NCBI GenBank assembly: GCA_002238505.1
Contig: MPMM01000002.1
Location: 372,001-436,000, forward strand
Source of the DNA: SAR202 cluster bacterium bin22
GTDB lineage: Bacteria > Chloroflexota > Dehalococcoidia > Lucifugimonadales > UBA3495
Reading direction: 5' to 3'
DNA length: 64,000 nucleotides
Below the pieces are notes generated by a model. It did not search any database and had not been told where the DNA came from. It saw only the letters and a list, made by a program, of their open reading frames with translations. A program made the translations under genes and the position numbers. This document shows positions 35,784 to 45,206 of this stretch, piece by piece (position 1 is the first letter of the stretch; every line of letters starts with the position of its first letter).

Positions 35784-36785
35784 TTACCCCTCTATACCAA
35801 AGACCTCCTGGGCATTTTCCCCGAGGATGCGACGCTTTTCGTAGTCGTTCAAATGGTGGAGGGACTTCAGCCAGCCCACCGGGTCGGTGGGTCCCATGTC
35901 GAAGGGGAAATCGTCGCCCAGCATGACCCGGTCCACGCCTACGCGGTCCACGAGGTACTTCAGGCCTTCGTCGCTGTGGGTAATGCTGTCGTAGTACAGG
36001 CGTTGCAGGTAGTCGCTGGGCATATCTTTGATTTCGTTCACTTTGGGCTCCGGCCGTACCCCCGCTCCAAAGTCCATCCGCCCGATGCCGAAGCAGGCGT
36101 AGCCGCCGCCGTGAGCGAAGCAGAGCTTCAAGTCGGGGCACTTGTCCAGCACACCGCCGAAGATAAACGACGCGATGGCTATGGTGGTGTCCAGGGGGAA
36201 GTTGATGAGGTTAGACAGGTAGTAGCGGGTGGCTCGGTCTGAACCGGCCGGATTGTGGGGATGGAAAAATACGAAGGCCCCCAGCCTTTCCGCAGCTTGG
36301 AAGAAGGGCAGGAACCGTTCCTCGTCCCAGTTGTGGCCTTCCATATTGGTATTGAGTTCGACACCCGCCAGGCCCAGTTCCTGCATGGAGCGTTCCAGTT
36401 CCTCCGCCGCTGCGGCCGTGTCCTGCATGGGTACCGTTGCCAGGCCAATGAATCGGTCGGGGCGGCGGCTCGCGAACTCCGCGGTGCCATCGTTCAGTTC
36501 CCTGGCGGAGGCCAGCCCTTCCCCGGGTTCCAGGTGATAGTTGGTCAGGTAGGGGGCGACTGACAAGACGTGCACGTCAACGCCCTGCTGATCCATAAAG
36601 GCCAGGCGATCTTCCGGGGTGAACTGCCACTTCTCGTCAATGGGTCCCGCTACCCTATTCATGGCATTGATGTACTGGATACCGTCACGCACAAAAAGGC
36701 TGGCTCCGTACCAGTTGCCATCCTGGGCGTTGGCCTTCCAGAAACAGTCGGGGACAATGTGGCTGTGAACATCTACGACTTTCAT
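35784..36785 (-). CDS. ACMSD-like amidohydrolase (amidohydrolase 2 family)
   Basis: 333 residues, TIM barrel. MKVVDVHSHIVP gives the HxH metal pair, then FVFFHPHNPAG, the catalytic His in CFAHGGGYACFGIGR, and the late Asp in VMLGDDFPFDMG. This set is typical of aminocarboxymuconate-semialdehyde decarboxylase, gamma-resorcylate decarboxylase and related lyases or hydrolases. Its substrate is not decided. AAGGAG lies before the ATG. The enzyme fits with the aromatic-type catabolic genes elsewhere in the window. Confidence 0.9.
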   Translation of the reverse strand: MKVVDVHSHIVPDCFWKANAQDGNWYGASLFVRDGIQYINAMNRVAGPIDEKWQFTPEDRLAFMDQQGVDVHVLSVAPYLTNYHLEPGEGLASARELNDGTAEFASRRPDRFIGLATVPMQDTAAAAEELERSMQELGLAGVELNTNMEGHNWDEERFLPFFQAAERLGAFVFFHPHNPAGSDRATRYYLSNLINFPLDTTIAIASFIFGGVLDKCPDLKLCFAHGGGYACFGIGRMDFGAGVRPEPKVNEIKDMPSDYLQRLYYDSITHSDEGLKYLVDRVGVDRVMLGDDFPFDMGPTDPVGWLKSLHHLNDYEKRRILGENAQEVFGIEG

Positions 36786-37318
36786 ATCATTGCTCCTTTC
36801 GCAAAGGGCTACAGTATCCCACCAGCCGTTCCAATCAGCAACAACAGACCGGGGTTCGATTGCTCGGGTGGAATCGCTTCATTCCCGCGGAAGCGATGGG
36901 CTGGTTAAACTTGTTAACGGGGCGTGGGCCATGACCGTTGCCGGTTGGAGGGCTCAGGCCAGAAAAATGGTTTCCCCGCCAATGAAGCTCATTTCCGGAG
37001 GTTTCGTATTTGGCGGATCGAATATCCGGACGATAAGCGGCCCAGGATGGCGTGCTTATTGGTTACAACCCTGCTTTGAGACCCTCCTGATGAACGCAAG
37101 ATAGCGAGAAATGAACAAGCCTGGCGGAACGCCTGTGAGGCGACCGTTAAAGCTGTCTATTCTCATAGTAGGCCAGGGTCATGCAGGGTGGCGACGGGAG
37201 GTTGTCACTCAGTTGGAAATGAGAAAGGGAGCAAGGGAGGCCGAGTATCCTGGTACAGCATTCAGCGATGCCAACTCGGGTCTTGTAAATGGGGATTCCC
37301 GATGTCAAACTATGGTAT
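36786..37318. other. Gene-free divergent region
   Basis: About 530 bp between divergent genes (minus-strand amidohydrolase, plus-strand PAC2). Short open frames exist on both strands but none has a ribosome site, family likeness or consistent codon use. No tRNA, repeat or clear promoter boxes were found. Possibly decayed sequence. Confidence 0.5.
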
Positions 37319-38209
37319 ATGAGACTTGGTGAATTTGAAATCAACGAACCCCTTCCCGAGCTGAATGACCCCCACCTGGTAGCGGTACTGCGCCCCTGGA
37401 TAGATGTGGGGCGGGTTGGCAGCCTCAGCCTGGGCCGCATAGAGCGGCATATGCGCGCCAAAGAGCTGGGACGCCTCCACCGGCCCGGCCTGTTTTATGA
37501 CTTCACCCGCTACCGTCCCCGTTCTTACTTCAACCAGGGCAAGCGGGAAGTGTCCATTCCTAACACCATAATCCGCTACGTACAAAGAGAAGAGGGGCAG
37601 GACCTGTTGCTGGCGCACCTGCTGGAACCCCACCTGTACGGCGAGGACTATACCGACGCCATGCTGGAACTGGTGCGCCATATGGGAGTTAAGCGGTACT
37701 CGCTGGTGGGAGCGATGTATGACATGGTGCCGCACACCAGGCCATTGCTGGTGTCCGGTTCAGGGGTTAACGGTGACTTGGAGGACGAACAGAAGCGATG
37801 TCGCGTCCGCACCAGTGACTACGAGGGCCCTTCCACGATTACCTACCTGATTCCCCAGGAGGCAGCCCGCGAAGGCATAGAAACCCGAACCTTTGTGGTC
37901 CACCTGCCCCAGTATTACCAGGTCGATGAAGACCTGATGGGCACCGCCCGCCTGATGGAGATTCTCTGCGCTCAGTACGACCTGCCAGACCGGTTGATTG
38001 AACCCGACAGGGGAAAGGAACAGTACGATTCCATAGCCGAAATGGTGACCAGCGAGGGCGAGGATGTGTCTTCACTGCTGGGCCAGCTTGAAGAACACTA
38101 CGATCGCGAGAACCTGCAGGACGAGCCGTCCCCGCCGCCGCTGTCCGCCAACATAGAAGAATTCCTTCGGGACCTGGACATAGGCTTTGACCGGCCCGAA
38201 GAAAACTAG
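37319..38209 (+). CDS. PAC2 family protein
   Basis: 296 residues from the ATG in MRLGEFEINEPLPEL; another in-frame ATG at 37289 would add ten residues and neither has a good ribosome site. Members of the PAC2 (proteasome assembly chaperone 2-like/DUF75) family share the VGRVGSLSLGRIERHM start and the VKRYSLVGAMYDMVPHTRP middle motif seen here. In bacteria its role is poorly known. The C-terminus is acidic and rich in Pro/Ser. A terminator follows. Confidence 0.85.
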   Translation: MRLGEFEINEPLPELNDPHLVAVLRPWIDVGRVGSLSLGRIERHMRAKELGRLHRPGLFYDFTRYRPRSYFNQGKREVSIPNTIIRYVQREEGQDLLLAHLLEPHLYGEDYTDAMLELVRHMGVKRYSLVGAMYDMVPHTRPLLVSGSGVNGDLEDEQKRCRVRTSDYEGPSTITYLIPQEAAREGIETRTFVVHLPQYYQVDEDLMGTARLMEILCAQYDLPDRLIEPDRGKEQYDSIAEMVTSEGEDVSSLLGQLEEHYDRENLQDEPSPPPLSANIEEFLRDLDIGFDRPEEN

Positions 38210-38278
38210 CTCCATCTGAATCAAGGCAGTGGACCAGACCGCCTGAGCATGCGCTGGTCGGCCGTATTGGCATACTAC

Positions 38279-38306
38279 AGGGCCCGGCATACTAACGCCG
38301 GGCCCT
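38279..38306 (+). terminator. Rho-independent terminator after the PAC2 gene
   Basis: AGGGCCCGGC (38279-38288) pairs perfectly with GCCGGGCCCT (38297-38306) over 10 bp with an 8-nt loop, followed by a T-rich TTGCTTCGCTTTG. It stands between the PAC2 gene and nadB. Confidence 0.75.
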
Positions 38307-38457
38307 TTGCTTCGCTTTGTATGATGGAGAATCTGCGGGGACCCCGCTTTTACACGGGAGGAAGCTTGGCATTTAACCAGGTGGGCAGTATAGTAGGGCG
38401 AAACTCTGGCGAAGGGCCTTCCCGCTACCTGAATTCAGCCCCTGAAATTAATTCTCC

Positions 38458-40020
38458 ATGCCCAATTCGCGGTACGACTACATAATAATTGGCAGCGGCA
38501 TCGCCGGACTCAACACGGCGCTGCTGGCTCGTGAGCATGGGTCCACCCTGATCCTTACCAAAGGGCAGGTGGATGACTGCAACACCCGATATGCTCAGGG
38601 CGGAATAGCGGCAGCCATCGGAACCGGAGATACTCCCAATTTGCACATGCAGGACACCCTGTCTGCGGGAGCGGGTCTGTGTAATCGGGAGGCGGTAGAG
38701 GTCCTTACCAGTGAGGGCCCCCAGCGTGTCGCCAACCTGATCCGGTGGGGGGTCCCGTTTGACACCAGCCACGGAGAAATTTCCCTGGGAATGGAGGGCG
38801 CCCACAGCAGGCCCCGTATTCTGCATGCCGGCGGTGACGCCACGGGGCAACACATAGAACTGGCCTTGGCGTCTCGCGTTGCGGAGTCTGATATCGACGT
38901 ATTGGAATATACCCTGGCTACCGGCATCGTGGTTGAAGACGGTCGGGCTGTGGCCGTTGAAACCCTGAATTGTGAAACGGGTCGCCACGAAACTTTTGAG
39001 GGCCGCCACATTGTGGTAGGTACGGGCGGAGCGGGCCAACTCTTCAAGTACACCACCAACCCGGAAGTAGCCACTGGCGATGGCGTCGCACTGGCGTTCC
39101 GTGCCGGAGCGCGGGTTATGGACATGGAGTTCTACCAGTTCCACCCAACCGCGTTGCGGCTACCATGCGCCCCTACATTCCTGCTTTCCGAGGCTATGCG
39201 GGGAGAGGGTGCCGTCCTGAGGGACGAAGATGGCCGCGCTTTTATGTCGGACTACCATCCTCTGGCCGACCTGGCGCCACGAGACGTGGTATCTCGAGCC
39301 ATTGCCACTGAGATGGAAAAGGCCAATGGCGAATCGGTATATCTTGATGTATCCCATCTCGCCAGTGAAGTAATTCAGAGCAGGTTTCCTACCATTTACC
39401 ATTTTTGCCTGGATCGTGGAGTTGACATAACCAGAAAACCTGCTCCGGTGGCTCCTGCCGCCCACTATATGATGGGGGGTATCCAGATAGATACCTGGGG
39501 CCGCACCAGCGTCCCGGGTCTCTACGCCTGTGGCGAGGCCGCCTGCTCTGCAGTCCACGGAGCCAACCGCCTTGCCAGCAACTCGCTGCTGGACACGCTG
39601 GTGTTCGCCCGGCGGCTGGTGGATTGCAGCCTGGGGCGGGCCCCTGAACCAGCAATGGACGAAGATGAGAGTATGCTGCTCCGGCGGGTTCCTGATAGAA
39701 GCCCGGTATGTGCCACAATGCCCTCGCCGAGCCTGGAAAACCTGCAGGACATCTGCTGGCGGAACGTGGGTATCAATCGTACCGGCTCTCGATTGCTGCT
39801 GACTGCCCGCATACTTAATCTTTGGCAGCGCCTCATGCCAAGCCCGGAAGACCGGGCCTCCTGGGAACTCAGCAACATGGTCCTGCTGGCACGTCTGATG
39901 GTCGAGTCGGCCCTGTTGCGCCAGGAGAGTCGTGGCTCCCATTTCCGGCAGGATTTTCCGGAAACGCAACCGGAGTGGGAAAAGCACGTGGCGCTCACCC
40001 AGGAGGAGGTACTACCATGA
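38458..40020 (+). CDS. nadB: L-aspartate oxidase
   Basis: FAD enzyme oxidising L-aspartate to iminoaspartate, the first step to NAD. 520 residues. N-terminal FAD site YDYIIIGSGIAGLNTALLA, DCNTRYAQGGIAAA, the active-site region GMEGAHSRPRILHAGGDATG, FYQFHPTAL, LLSEAMRGEGAVL and the late HYMMGGIQID and GEAACSAVHGANRLASNSLLD. All are typical. Its UGA stop overlaps the nadC ATG (ATGA), the normal nadB-nadC arrangement. Confidence 0.97.
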   Translation: MPNSRYDYIIIGSGIAGLNTALLAREHGSTLILTKGQVDDCNTRYAQGGIAAAIGTGDTPNLHMQDTLSAGAGLCNREAVEVLTSEGPQRVANLIRWGVPFDTSHGEISLGMEGAHSRPRILHAGGDATGQHIELALASRVAESDIDVLEYTLATGIVVEDGRAVAVETLNCETGRHETFEGRHIVVGTGGAGQLFKYTTNPEVATGDGVALAFRAGARVMDMEFYQFHPTALRLPCAPTFLLSEAMRGEGAVLRDEDGRAFMSDYHPLADLAPRDVVSRAIATEMEKANGESVYLDVSHLASEVIQSRFPTIYHFCLDRGVDITRKPAPVAPAAHYMMGGIQIDTWGRTSVPGLYACGEAACSAVHGANRLASNSLLDTLVFARRLVDCSLGRAPEPAMDEDESMLLRRVPDRSPVCATMPSPSLENLQDICWRNVGINRTGSRLLLTARILNLWQRLMPSPEDRASWELSNMVLLARLMVESALLRQESRGSHFRQDFPETQPEWEKHVALTQEEVLP

Positions 40021-40871
40021 GCCAGCTTCCCCCCGAAGTGTTCAGCCTGATAGACGCCGCCCTGTCCGAGGACGAAACCTTCAATGATCCGACCACCGGA
40101 TTGCTCATTCCACCGGACATTGTCGGGTTGGGAATGCTGCGTGCCAAGGCGGCGGGAACCCTGGCGGGACAGGACGTGGCTGCGGCGGTATTTCGGCGGG
40201 TGGACCCTAACCTGGACTATGACCCTGTCCTTGCTGATGGGGGGGCGCTGAGCCCCGGGTTGGACATCGCGCGAGTGGAAGGCTCCGCTGGCAGTATATT
40301 GCGGGCGGAACGGATCGCCCTGAACTTCATGCAGCGAATGAGCGGCATCGCCAGCGATACCAACCGCTACGTGCGAGCCATCGACGGGTGCCGCGCCCGC
40401 ATCGTGGATACCCGCAAGACGGCCCCCGGGCACCGCTACCTGGACAAATACGCGGTGCGAATGGGAGGTGGTCACAACCACCGCCTGAACCTGGCCGATG
40501 GTATATTGATAAAGGACAACCATATTGAGGCTTTGGCTTCCCGCGAACTGGGCCTGGGAGAAGTTGTTCAACTGGCTTTGGAAAAGGCCTCTCACACCAT
40601 AAAGGTGGAAGTGGAAGTGGAGTCCCTGGCCGGGGTACGGGAAGCCCTGGACGCCGGGGCCCACATCATAATGCTGGACAATATGCCCGTTCCCCTGATG
40701 CAGGAGGCAATGGACATCATCGGCGACAAGGCCGTGGTGGAAGCCTCGGGCGGCATCAATATGGACACGGTTCGGGCGGTCGCGGAAACGGGTGTTCACC
40801 TGATTTCCATCGGCGGCCTGACCCACTCAACCCAGGCGCTGGACATAAGTCTCGACCTGGAGTTCCCATAG
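40017..40871 (+). CDS. nadC: Nicotinate-nucleotide pyrophosphorylase (carboxylating)
   Basis: Quinolinate phosphoribosyltransferase, 284 residues, third enzyme of de novo NAD synthesis. The start is the ATG that overlaps the nadB stop. Motifs: LSPGLDIARVEG, AERIALNFMQRMSGIA, the PRPP/quinolinate-binding VDTRKTAPGHRYLDKYAVRMGGG, HNHRLNLADGILIKDNHI, EVEVES, IIMLDNM, and SGGINMDTVRAVAETGVHLISIGGLTHS. Confidence 0.97.
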   Translation: MSQLPPEVFSLIDAALSEDETFNDPTTGLLIPPDIVGLGMLRAKAAGTLAGQDVAAAVFRRVDPNLDYDPVLADGGALSPGLDIARVEGSAGSILRAERIALNFMQRMSGIASDTNRYVRAIDGCRARIVDTRKTAPGHRYLDKYAVRMGGGHNHRLNLADGILIKDNHIEALASRELGLGEVVQLALEKASHTIKVEVEVESLAGVREALDAGAHIIMLDNMPVPLMQEAMDIIGDKAVVEASGGINMDTVRAVAETGVHLISIGGLTHSTQALDISLDLEFP

Positions 40872-40977
40872 GCTAACTTTGTCCCGCCAGGCTCCCTTCA
40901 GGAAGGATGTATCTCCACGGAAGCGGCCAGGCAAATGTTATTAGCATATTCAGGTTGAAATGAAGGAGAGTAATAGA

Positions 40978-41526
40978 ATGGCGCGACTACCAAATGTAAC
41001 CAGGGAAGAACTGTCGGCAGAAGACCAGCACTTTTTCGATGAAATAGTAGGAAGCCGGGGCAGTGTTCGCGGGCCCTACGGAGTATTGCTGCACAGTCCC
41101 AAGCTGGCGGCTCGGGTGGCCCACACCGGTACCTACGTACGCTTTGACTTCGATGTTCCGGAAGCCCTGAAAGAGGTAATAATCATCGCCACTGCCCGGG
41201 AAATACGCAACCAGTATGAGTTTGCCGCCCATGCCCGTTTGGCCCGTGGCCACGGCGTGACCGAGGAGACCATAGGGGCCATTGCCCGGGGCACGGCTCC
41301 TGATGGCCTTTCCGGAGATGAAGCCCTCGTGGTGAGCTACGTGCAGGAACTCCTGCAAAACCGCAAGATCAGCGATGGTACCTTCAACGCGGTAATGGAG
41401 CGGTTTGGAACCCAGAACACCGTCGATATTACTGGGCTGATAGGTCACTACCTGCTGGTGGGTCAGATACTGACGGCCTTTGAGGTTGAACTTCCGGAAG
41501 GGGCCAAGGCCGAAATAGTGGACTAG
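40978..41526 (+). CDS. Carboxymuconolactone decarboxylase-family protein
   Basis: 182 residues from the ATG nine bases after AAGGAG. The CMD/AhpD fold is indicated by ALKEVIIIATAREIRNQYEFAAHARLARGHGVTEETIGAI. It lacks the CxxC of AhpD-type peroxiredoxin partners (the site reads QYEFAAH), so it belongs with the Cys-free members. Probably a decarboxylase or a stress-related protein of unknown substrate. It stands between nadC and a DinB-family gene on the same strand. Confidence 0.85.
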   Translation: MARLPNVTREELSAEDQHFFDEIVGSRGSVRGPYGVLLHSPKLAARVAHTGTYVRFDFDVPEALKEVIIIATAREIRNQYEFAAHARLARGHGVTEETIGAIARGTAPDGLSGDEALVVSYVQELLQNRKISDGTFNAVMERFGTQNTVDITGLIGHYLLVGQILTAFEVELPEGAKAEIVD

Positions 41527-41666
41527 GGACTGTTTCGGAGACCCTTTACCCTTGGCGGTGGATGGCCAGGCCGGGGTGGCGCATGATCGGAAGTCGACGC
41601 CGCGGTAGCCTTCCGGCCAACAAGTGTCCATGGGAAGGGGTTGGAGTTCGCAGCAGGAGTTGAAGC

Positions 41667-42197
41667 ATGCCAGTAACCGATGGAATTGTTACCGCCCTGG
41701 AACGGAACTGGGATATGGTGGACCGGGCCCTGCAAGGCATGGACCACGAAACCATGGCCCGGCGCCCCAACGATTCCTCTAACTCCGTGTCGTGGATTTT
41801 GTGGCACATGAACCGGGTGTGGGATGCCTTGCTTAACACCTGGCTGCTGGAAACTCCCCAACTCTGGATTCGGGAGGGCTGGCACGAGAAGTATGGCATG
41901 CCCGACGACCCGGATGAAAGAGGCGTCGGCTGGACTGCGGATCAGGTTGCCAACTGGAATCCGCCGCCTGTGGAAGTGCAGCTTGGCTACTACGAGGCAG
42001 TGAAAGCCCAGGCCTCCCAGTACCTGGCCTCGGTGACCCAGGACGACCTGGAAAAACCTATCGTTATTCCGCCCTTTACGGAGCCACGGTCTGTTGGTTC
42101 CGCCATCGGTCAGCGTACCTGGGACAATGTGGCCCACGGCGGCCAGATTGCCTACCTGCGGGGTTACTACCAGGGCATGGGCTGGTACCCAAGGTAG
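41667..42197 (+). CDS. DinB-family protein
   Basis: 176 residues of a four-helix bundle: ALERNWDMVDRALQGMDHETMARRP, then VSWILWHMNRVWDALLNTWLL with a conserved His, and TWDNVAHGGQIAYLRGYYQGMGW near the end with another His. Such metal-site His residues mark the DinB/YfiT-like superfamily, which includes thiol-dependent transferases and hydrolases. Preceded by AGGAG. The particular role is unknown. Confidence 0.83.
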   Translation: MPVTDGIVTALERNWDMVDRALQGMDHETMARRPNDSSNSVSWILWHMNRVWDALLNTWLLETPQLWIREGWHEKYGMPDDPDERGVGWTADQVANWNPPPVEVQLGYYEAVKAQASQYLASVTQDDLEKPIVIPPFTEPRSVGSAIGQRTWDNVAHGGQIAYLRGYYQGMGWYPR

Positions 42198-42295
42198 ATA
42201 AAAGTTAGGAGTTGGTGTTGGGGAGTTGATGTTTTCAAGTCAGACCGTATCTTTGGTTTAAGCCAGCCTCACATCGCCAACATCTAACGTAGGGA

Positions 42296-42757
42296 CTACC
42301 TTCTTGGGCGGTGGCGGTCTGCGCTGTCCAGCATGATGGTGACCGGCCCGTCATTTTCCAGGGCCACCTGCATGTACTCCTGGAATACCCCGGTAGCCAC
42401 AGTGAGTCCGGTGGCCTCGAAAAGTTCCACGATGTGCTGGTAGAGACGTTGAGCCTGCTCCGGCGGGGCCGCGCTCGTAAAGTCGGGCCGTCGGCCCTTT
42501 CGAGTATCGCCGTAAAGGGTGAACTGGCTGACTACCAGGAGTCCGGCGCCGGTGTCCAGCGCGGACAGATTGAACCGGTTCTGGTCATCGGCAAATATTC
42601 TCAGGTTGACCGTTTTGTCCACCAGGTACCGGGCATCGGTTTCATCGTCTTCCCTGGAAACTCCCACCAGCACCAACAGCCCAGGCCCAATGCCGCCGAC
42701 CTCGTGGTTGTCCACGCTGACAGTTGCCCGACTAACTCGCTGTATCAGGGCCCTCAA
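42296..42757 (-). CDS. dtd: D-aminoacyl-tRNA deacylase
   Basis: 153 residues of the proofreading enzyme that removes D-amino acids from tRNA. Starts RALIQRVSRATVSV; the catalytic motifs VVSQFTLYGD and GPVTIMLDS (from the second subunit's NxGPxT-like NDGPVT) are present, as is GRRPDFTSAAPPEQA. The start codon is TTG at 42757, after GGGAG at about 7 nt. Confidence 0.95.
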   Translation of the reverse strand: MRALIQRVSRATVSVDNHEVGGIGPGLLVLVGVSREDDETDARYLVDKTVNLRIFADDQNRFNLSALDTGAGLLVVSQFTLYGDTRKGRRPDFTSAAPPEQAQRLYQHIVELFEATGLTVATGVFQEYMQVALENDGPVTIMLDSADRHRPRR

Positions 42758-42800
42758 TTTCCAGCTCCCTTGCAGTTGCCTACAGCCATTGGGTCAATAC

Positions 42801-42829
42801 AAACAAAGGCCCAGAACTTAATCTGGGCC
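42801..42829 (-). terminator. Terminator downstream of the FmdB-type gene
   Basis: GGCCCAGA (42808-42815) and TCTGGGCC (42822-42829) form an 8-bp stem with a 6-nt loop. The minus-strand exit is T-rich (TTTGTTTG). It lies 32 bp after the minus-strand stop at 42861. Confidence 0.7.
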
Positions 42830-42860
42830 CGTAATGGTCGTGCTCTTGAGGCCGGGTGTC

Positions 42861-43178
42861 CTATGCAGTAGTTTCCGCCGCTGCTGTGGTGGATTCGCTC
42901 TTGGACTCGGAGGATGAGGATCCGTTGGACGAGTCGGAGGACTTGCTTTCAGAGGCGGAGGAGCCTTCCTTTTCCTTGGTTTCCGGGGGTGGAGACTTGG
43001 GCCGACCGTAGTCGGTGGTGTAGAAACCGGAACCCTTATAGATGACGGGTACCGCGTGAAATACCCTGCGTCCCTCACCGGCGCACTCGGGACAAACCCC
43101 GGAACCGGCTTCCTTGAAGCTCTGGACTAGCTCAAATGTGTGGTCGCAACTGGTGCACTGATAATCGTAGCGGGGCAA
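42861..43178 (-). CDS. FmdB-family zinc-ribbon protein
   Basis: 105 residues. The N-terminal zinc ribbon has two Cys pairs (YDYQCTSCDHTFELVQSF and GVCPECAGEG) and the family-specific YKGSGFYTTDYGRP follows. The C-terminal ~40 residues are low-complexity, rich in Ser, Glu, Lys and Thr, and probably disordered. The start is a TTG six bases after GAGGAGG, giving MPRYDYQC, the normal family beginning; the upstream ATG at 43244 is unlikely. FmdB-type proteins are putative regulators; the target is unknown. Confidence 0.87.
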   Translation of the reverse strand: MPRYDYQCTSCDHTFELVQSFKEAGSGVCPECAGEGRRVFHAVPVIYKGSGFYTTDYGRPKSPPPETKEKEGSSASESKSSDSSNGSSSSESKSESTTAAAETTA

Positions 43179-43446
43179 TTTATTCCTCCTGAGGAACTGC
43201 GCCCGGCCAACGCCGGTTGGCTTATCAATAGCGCAATCATTCACTTTGTTAATAATTTCACCGACAATTTATCATTGGCAAACCACTGTGTCAAATACGA
43301 CAGCGGCGTTTTTCCGCCCTTCCCACCTTGTCTTCAATTCCCACAAGAATTAACCTCAGATGTCCTTCACAGCCTTGTAATGGGGGCGCTGACTCTATAT
43401 CATCGTGAGCTAAGGCAAGTGTCGCAGCGCCTGGGAGGAGGAAGTC

Positions 43447-43701
43447 ATGGGTAGAAGAAAAAGGCTCATAATCATCTCGTTGGTGAGCGTGGTTGCCCTG
43501 TTTGTGGCGTTGGCGGCGTTGCTTTTCCTGCCTCTGCTTATAGCAGTCGGCGTTGTTGGAGTGGCCGTGATAATTGTATTGATCACGACGGCGGGGCCAT
43601 CACAGCGGCGTTGGGACGCAGTGTCCCGGGCTGAAGCTGCCGCTGCGCAGCGTGGTGATCAGTCCGCCTTCTTGGGCGACCGACACGACCATACTTTCTA
43701 G
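43447..43701 (+). CDS. Small membrane protein
   Basis: 84 residues, not recognised. A basic start (MGRRKRL) precedes about 45 hydrophobic residues that make one long or two short transmembrane helices (IIISLVSVVALFVALAALLFLPLLIAVGVVGVAVIIVLITT), then a polar tail that starts RRWDAVSRAEAA. A strong GGAGGAGG lies before the ATG. The 3' end overlaps the convergent amidase gene by 4 bp. Confidence 0.68.
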   Translation: MGRRKRLIIISLVSVVALFVALAALLFLPLLIAVGVVGVAVIIVLITTAGPSQRRWDAVSRAEAAAAQRGDQSAFLGDRHDHTF

Positions 43702-44921
43702 CAATTGGCTTGACCAGCCCTTTCTTCCTTTCCCTCCGCAATTTTTGCGGCCAGGGCCATTAACGCTTCGTCCGTGCCCTTGTCACCCAACAGGGAAAGC
43801 CCCACAGGCAAGCCATCCACCTCAGCCAGCGGCAACGATATCTGTGGCCTTCCCGTATTTCCCGCAATAGAGGTGAGCGCGCTATTGCGTAACCGCAATT
43901 CGTGGCGTTGTGAAACAGCCTGACCCGTCGGAGGAGCAGGGCTTATGGTGGTGGGCAGGCACACCACTTTGTTACCGCCGGCAAAGACTTCATTAACCCG
44001 GGCAACGATGTCTTCCCGCCGCAACTGGGCCGCGGCAACCTGGGCGTCGGTAACTCCACGAGCCAGTACATAGCGGTCTGAAACCTCAAAGCTGAAGGCC
44101 GGATTATACCGGTCAATCCATTCGCGCACCGACTCCCAGGCTTCCCTGCTCTGGAGTATCTGTTGCTGGTTGGACCAGTCCGTCAGGCTGCTGGGAGAGA
44201 GCCGTACTTCCGATACCGCCTCAAAGAGGGAACTTATACGATCTGTCGCCGCCGCCAGGGCTTCCCTTGTCTCGGGTTCGGCCAGCGCAAAGGCGTCCTC
44301 AGCTACAATAAGCTGGGTAGGCAATACAGAGTCGCCACTGGAATTCAGGAGGACGTGCCCAACCCGCTGGAATGTAATGGCATCGCGGGCGAACCAGCCG
44401 ATGGTGTCATAGCTGGGGGCCTGCAGCAGCATACCTCCCCGGGGGATGCGCCCGTGGGTGGGCCTCAGTCCGTACAGGCCGCAAAAGCTGGCCGGAACCC
44501 GCACCGAGCCGCCGGTATCGGAACCCAGGGCAAAGTCCACCAGTTCACCGGCCACTGCCGCTGCCGACCCGCTGGATGAACCGCCAGGCGCCCGCCCTGC
44601 TGCGCGGGGGTTGGTCGGCGTCCCATAGTGAACGTTTTCCCCGAAAATGCCCCGGGTCAGTTCGTCCGTAATGGTCTTACCCGCCAGTTCAGCGCCAGCG
44701 TCCACCAACTGCTGCACCACCCAGGCGTGGGCTTCTGCGGGAGAGTGGGTAGCCTGCCAGGTTGGATTGCCCGCGCCGGTGACTTTCCCCGCTACGTCAA
44801 AAATGTCCTTGGAAGCAAAGGTTAATCCGGAGAGGGGACCGTCCCCGCCAGGCAGCCAGGTGTCATCGCCCGGACAGAAGGCATTCAGGGTATCGATAAA
44901 CTCTCGTCGATTCGGCATCAT
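43698..44921 (-). CDS. Amidase (amidase signature family)
   Basis: 407 residues. The Ser-cisSer-Lys catalytic triad is visible: Lys in TFASKDIFD, the cis-Ser in APGGSSSGSAAAVA and the nucleophile in GSDTGGSVRVPASFCGLYGLRPTHG, followed by the C-terminal SIAGNTGRPQISLPLAEVDGLPVGLSLLG. The ATG at 44921 follows GAGGAG at 8 nt; a GTG three codons earlier is the alternative. Cytoplasmic enzyme hydrolysing an amide or related bond; the substrate is not known. It lies downstream of rpsU on the same strand, separated by a terminator. Confidence 0.92.
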   Translation of the reverse strand: MMPNRREFIDTLNAFCPGDDTWLPGGDGPLSGLTFASKDIFDVAGKVTGAGNPTWQATHSPAEAHAWVVQQLVDAGAELAGKTITDELTRGIFGENVHYGTPTNPRAAGRAPGGSSSGSAAAVAGELVDFALGSDTGGSVRVPASFCGLYGLRPTHGRIPRGGMLLQAPSYDTIGWFARDAITFQRVGHVLLNSSGDSVLPTQLIVAEDAFALAEPETREALAAATDRISSLFEAVSEVRLSPSSLTDWSNQQQILQSREAWESVREWIDRYNPAFSFEVSDRYVLARGVTDAQVAAAQLRREDIVARVNEVFAGGNKVVCLPTTISPAPPTGQAVSQRHELRLRNSALTSIAGNTGRPQISLPLAEVDGLPVGLSLLGDKGTDEALMALAAKIAEGKEERAGQANC

Positions 44922-44962
44922 CGGGTACACTCCTCGGCGGTGATTGCAACCGGCAAAACAAG

Positions 44963-44984
44963 AAAACGGCCCGCAAAACGGGCC
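44963..44984 (-). terminator. Terminator of rpsU
   Basis: GGCCCG (44968-44973) and CGGGCC (44979-44984) form a short stem with a CAAAA loop, extended by flanking A-T pairs. The minus-strand exit is TTTTCTTGTTTT. It lies 36 bp beyond the rpsU stop. Confidence 0.7.
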
Positions 44985-45020
44985 ATTCTAATGGGTAAAT
45001 CAGTTCTGAGCCGGGCTGGT

Positions 45021-45206
45021 CTAGCGGCGCTGACGGCGGCGTCGGCGGGCGGCCCGCTGGGCGGCCAGACGTTCTTTCTGGGCCTTGGACCGGAAGAACC
45101 GGCGGTCCTTCAACTCACGCAGAATACCGGCGTGCTGTACCGAGGCGCGAAAACGGTTGACCAGACTCTCGGGGCTTTCGCCTTCACGGGGAGTTACAAA
45201 TGCCAT
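45021..45206 (-). CDS. rpsU: 30S ribosomal protein S21
   Basis: 61-residue basic protein: FVTPREGESPESLVNRFRASVQHAGILRELKDRRFFRSKAQKER, then an Arg-rich tail (RRRRRQRR). It matches bS21 in size and order of features. It stands alone, followed by a terminator. Confidence 0.95.
   Translation of the reverse strand: MAFVTPREGESPESLVNRFRASVQHAGILRELKDRRFFRSKAQKERLAAQRAARRRRRQRR

Noticed and set aside
36845-36870. GGGGTTCGATTGC as a possible tRNA T-arm
   Set aside because: The flanking bases do not form the T-stem or an acceptor stem, and no cloverleaf can be drawn.
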